Shown piece by piece: positions 61,571-64,000 of a stretch of DNA of 64,000 nucleotides. This DNA is from Symbiodinium natans (taxonomy: Eukaryota; Sar; Dinophyceae; Suessiales; Symbiodiniaceae). The translations under genes were made by a program, and so were the position numbers. The stretch is from the NCBI GenBank assembly GCA_905221605.1, contig CAJNDS010000282.1:48501-112500 (forward strand), in the 5' to 3' direction. The stretch's first letter is position 1. Every line of letters begins with the position of its first letter. A model generated the notes under the pieces. The model saw nothing but the letters and a program-made list of their open reading frames with translations. It had not been told where the DNA came from and searched no databases.

Positions 61571-62085
61571 CTTCAGGACCGGGAGTTTTAAAACTCCTTG
61601 CTTAGCCACGAGAGGAGTTTTAAAACTCCTGCCACCGAAGATTGAAGATTGTCGGGGCCAAGAGTTTTAAAACTCCTTGCTTAGCCACGAGAGGAGTTTT
61701 AAAACTCCTGCCACTGAAGATTGAAGATTGAAGATTCCCCGGAACTCTTTCCAGGAATCTTCAGTCTTCAATCTTCGGGGCCAGGAGTTTTAAAACTCCT
61801 TACTTAGCCACAAGAGGAGTTTTAAAACTCCCGGCCCCTAAGATTGAAGATTGAAGATTCCTGGAAAGAGTTCTGGGGAATCTTCAATCTTCAATCTTCG
61901 GGGCCAGGAGTTTTAAAACTCCTTGCTTAGCCACAAGAGGAGTTTTAAAACTCCCGGCCCCTAAGATTGAAGATTGAAGATTCCTGGAAAGAGTTCTGGG
62001 GAATCTTCAATCTTCAATCTTCGGGGCCAGGAGTTTTAAAACTCCTTGCTTAGCCACAACAGGAGTTTTAAAACTCCTGGCCCTG
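61571..62085. repeat. Satellite built on the palindrome GAGTTTTAAAACTC (ten copies)
   Basis: Ten palindromes occur in five pairs. Within each pair the two are separated by tgcttagccac plus a few bases. Between pairs lie agattgaagattgaagattc and its inverted partner aatcttcaatcttcaatctt around a ctggaaagagttctgggg spacer. The later units recur at about 122 bp. Both small and large hairpins can form. Confidence 0.95.
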
Positions 62086-63120
62086 CAAATTATTTCGGCG
62101 TCTTTAAGTATTTGCTATTTCGTATTTTATGTATATCTATAGATATATGTCCATATATATATATATATCCGGCTTCGAATATAGTAAACACGTCTCGACA
62201 TAGAAAAGGGTATGAAACGGTAGGTTTTGGGGGGGGGTACCATTTATTTATATACTTATATATATATATGATAGGGTATCCTTACTTGAAAGCTCTTTGG
62301 ACTTCCTAAGTCTACTGAAGCACGTCTTCCGGGTTCAGGGTTTCGAGGAAAGTGCATGCGGTTTAGGCTGAAAAAGCTTTCTGGAGAAGGGTTTGGCGGG
62401 TTGGGTTTAGGGTTCAGGGTGTCAGGTATGGGTTGAGGCTTGAGGGTATAGGGCTTAGGGTACGGGGTTTAGGCAAGTTTAGGGTACAGTAGAGTTTTTC
62501 AGGTGTAGGGTGCAGGGTTGAGGAGGGTTTAGGGCGTAGGGTCTGGTGTTCAGGGTGTCGGTGTTTCGAGCGTGGTCTCATTCCCTAAAGTGGCTTCAGG
62601 CACAACCTAAACCCGAGACCCTAAACCAAGCCCTAAATCCTAAACCCTAAACCCTGAATCCTAAACCTAAACCCTAAACCCTAAGCCCTTCAGGCCACCT
62701 CGGACAGACCCTTGAGAGCCAGCTGCCAGTCGCTCTCCGCCTCACCTTGGGCGAGCGCTTTGGGGCTTCGGAGAGTTTCGGGGTTCGGGTTAGGTTTGCG
62801 GGTTTAGGGTTTAGGATTGAGGGATAGGCTTTACGGCTTAATTATTAGGGTTGAGGGTTTGGGGCCTTGTAGCAGCCACAATAAACCCTAAACCCTAAAC
62901 CCGAAACCGGGAACCCGGGAATCCGGGAACCCGGGAACCCGGGAACCCAACTGCAAGGGAAGCATGCAGGGTGTAACAGCTGTGGAGATCTGTAGTGAGC
63001 GGCGCGAAAGGTGCCACTGCAAATCTGGATGCACGTTGAAAAAGGGCAAGAGCTCTGCACGACACCATGGCTCTCCAAACCCTAAAACCCCTAAACCCCA
63101 AACCCTGCACCTAGATCCCC
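62086..63120. repeat. AT-rich stretch, G-strand patches and a CCCGGGAA array
   Basis: AT-rich simple sequence lies at 62130-62175 and 62245-62270. Degenerate TTTAGGG patches lie at 62335-62560 and C-strand patches at 62610-62690. A (CCGGGAAC)n-like array lies at about 62906-62948. No gene. Confidence 0.75.
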
Positions 63121-63257
63121 TACTTGGAGGTTCAAGGTACTTACTAACCAATTATACTTATAACTGTACTTATAACCATATTAGGGCACTTAAGGGCTTG
63201 TAAGTGGGTTATAAGTACAGTTATAATTGCTTAATAAGTACCATGAACCTCCAAGTA
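63121..63257. mobile_element. MITE-like inverted repeat, family A, copy 5 (no telomere-like core)
   Basis: The best-preserved hairpin: TACTTGGAGGTTCAAGGTAC at the left, GTACCATGAACCTCCAAGTA at the right, with long inner arms (ataactgtacttataac and complement). The centre is ttagggcacttaagggctt, without an array. It shows what an empty member looks like. Confidence 0.87.
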
Positions 63258-64000
63258 ATGCCCAAGCTCCCAAACTCCAAGCGCGAAGGACCCCTGGGCC
63301 CCAGGCAGGCCTTCATTCCTAAGACATAGATGGGCTCCTGCGTCTCTTTCTGTCACATGCGGGTGCAGGGCTTACATGGGGTTTAGGGTTTTTAGCGTTT
63401 TTGTGAACGAGGAATATGGAAATTCAGCTTTTCGAAGCGTTCAGGCTCTGAGCCCATCAGTTCCATGGTAGCCGGCACAAAACAAAACTAGAGGAACCTC
63501 CTTTTTTTTGAGCAGCCCCCCCCCCCCCCCGGCCCTCATTTCGCCTTGGCGATACCGATGCATTAGAGTCGGTGCGGTGAAAGTAAGACAAACCAGCACC
63601 AGAGCAAGTCAAGCAAAGGCTTCTGTATTAATTAGCCCTGGTTCTGCCCTACGACCCCTGAGATCTCTGAGCCCTATCCCTGTATTCCAGGGACCAACAT
63701 ATGTGTCCTTAATAGTTCTAGCATAACCTGATTACTCAGTCCCTGGAAGTACAGGGTACAGCTCTCAACCCGCAGAAGAAACGTTTAGCAAGGGTTCTTG
63801 GCCCCAACACCCACATCCCGAACCACAAATCCTGAGACTACATCCTAATGTTGGACTGGCTTTAGTGAGAAGGGGCACTATTATGCGATGTTCCGGAAAT
63901 CCTATAGGGGACCCCCCATTGTTTAGGGTGGTCCTCAATTATGCGATGTTTGCCGGCCGGGGTTGAAGGGCGGGGGGCCGGGGAGCCAAAAACTAAAAAC
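63258..64000. other. Terminal unique region, no recognised gene
   Basis: A small TTTAGGG patch lies at 63379-63392 and a C run at about 63516-63530. Two copies of ttatgcgatgtt lie at 63881 and 63938. A 73-codon + frame across the C run is compositional. Confidence 0.55.

Overview
The window looks like nuclear DNA of a dinoflagellate (Symbiodiniaceae or a relative is my guess). The evidence is a Copia-class polyprotein whose architecture (2OG-Fe(II) dioxygenase-like block, cytosine methyltransferase-like block with a PPC motif, paired CxxC zinc motifs, then integrase, reverse transcriptase and RNase H) resembles, from memory, dinoflagellate retroelement proteins; the lack of compact host genes; and very many short arrays of the plant/alga/alveolate-type telomere repeat TTTAGGG. 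I see no prokaryotic feature, no rRNA gene, no convincing tRNA gene and no ordinary host gene that I can name.

Layout. Positions 1-17843 are a mosaic of telomere-like arrays in both orientations, broken by unique islands of about 50-500 bp, homopolymers (including a 70-nt C run) and small inverted-repeat elements, with a LINE reverse transcriptase fragment at 9.6-9.8 kb. Positions 17844-26529 are an 8.7-kb LTR element in + orientation. It has two identical 207-bp LTRs and a polypurine tract, and sits inside a telomere-like array with a 5-bp target duplication readable from the repeat phase. It carries no recognisable protease, reverse transcriptase or integrase; instead it encodes RNA-binding-type modules (WW-like, S1-like, a clear MLLE/PABC domain and two separate triplets of CCCH zinc fingers). 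Positions 26530-36030 return to the mosaic, with a frame-broken LINE 3' end at 28.5-29.4 kb and several hairpin elements. Positions 36031-46823 are a 10.8-kb Copia-class LTR retrotransposon on the minus strand, with about 99% identical 328-bp LTRs, a flanking cttcag duplication, long intact gag and pol frames, and dioxygenase and methyltransferase domains ahead of the integrase. Positions 46824-56250 are mosaic again, including about 34 copies of a pure TTTAGGC variant. Positions 56252-58640 are five abutting minisatellites. Positions 58641-64000 hold unique DNA, a telomere-like higher-order repeat, a satellite built of ten copies of a 14-bp palindrome, and another hairpin element.

How the parts relate. 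The Copia element has everything expected for copy-and-paste movement and is young. The + strand element has LTR, polypurine tract and target duplication but no enzymes, so it most likely moves with machinery supplied in trans, possibly by an element of the Copia type. Its retained 1426-aa frame and mRNA-type domains suggest that its proteins may act on RNA. At least five inverted-repeat (MITE-like) families are dispersed here; in two of them telomere-like repeats sit in the middle of the hairpin. All domain calls were made by eye from motifs, without database searches.
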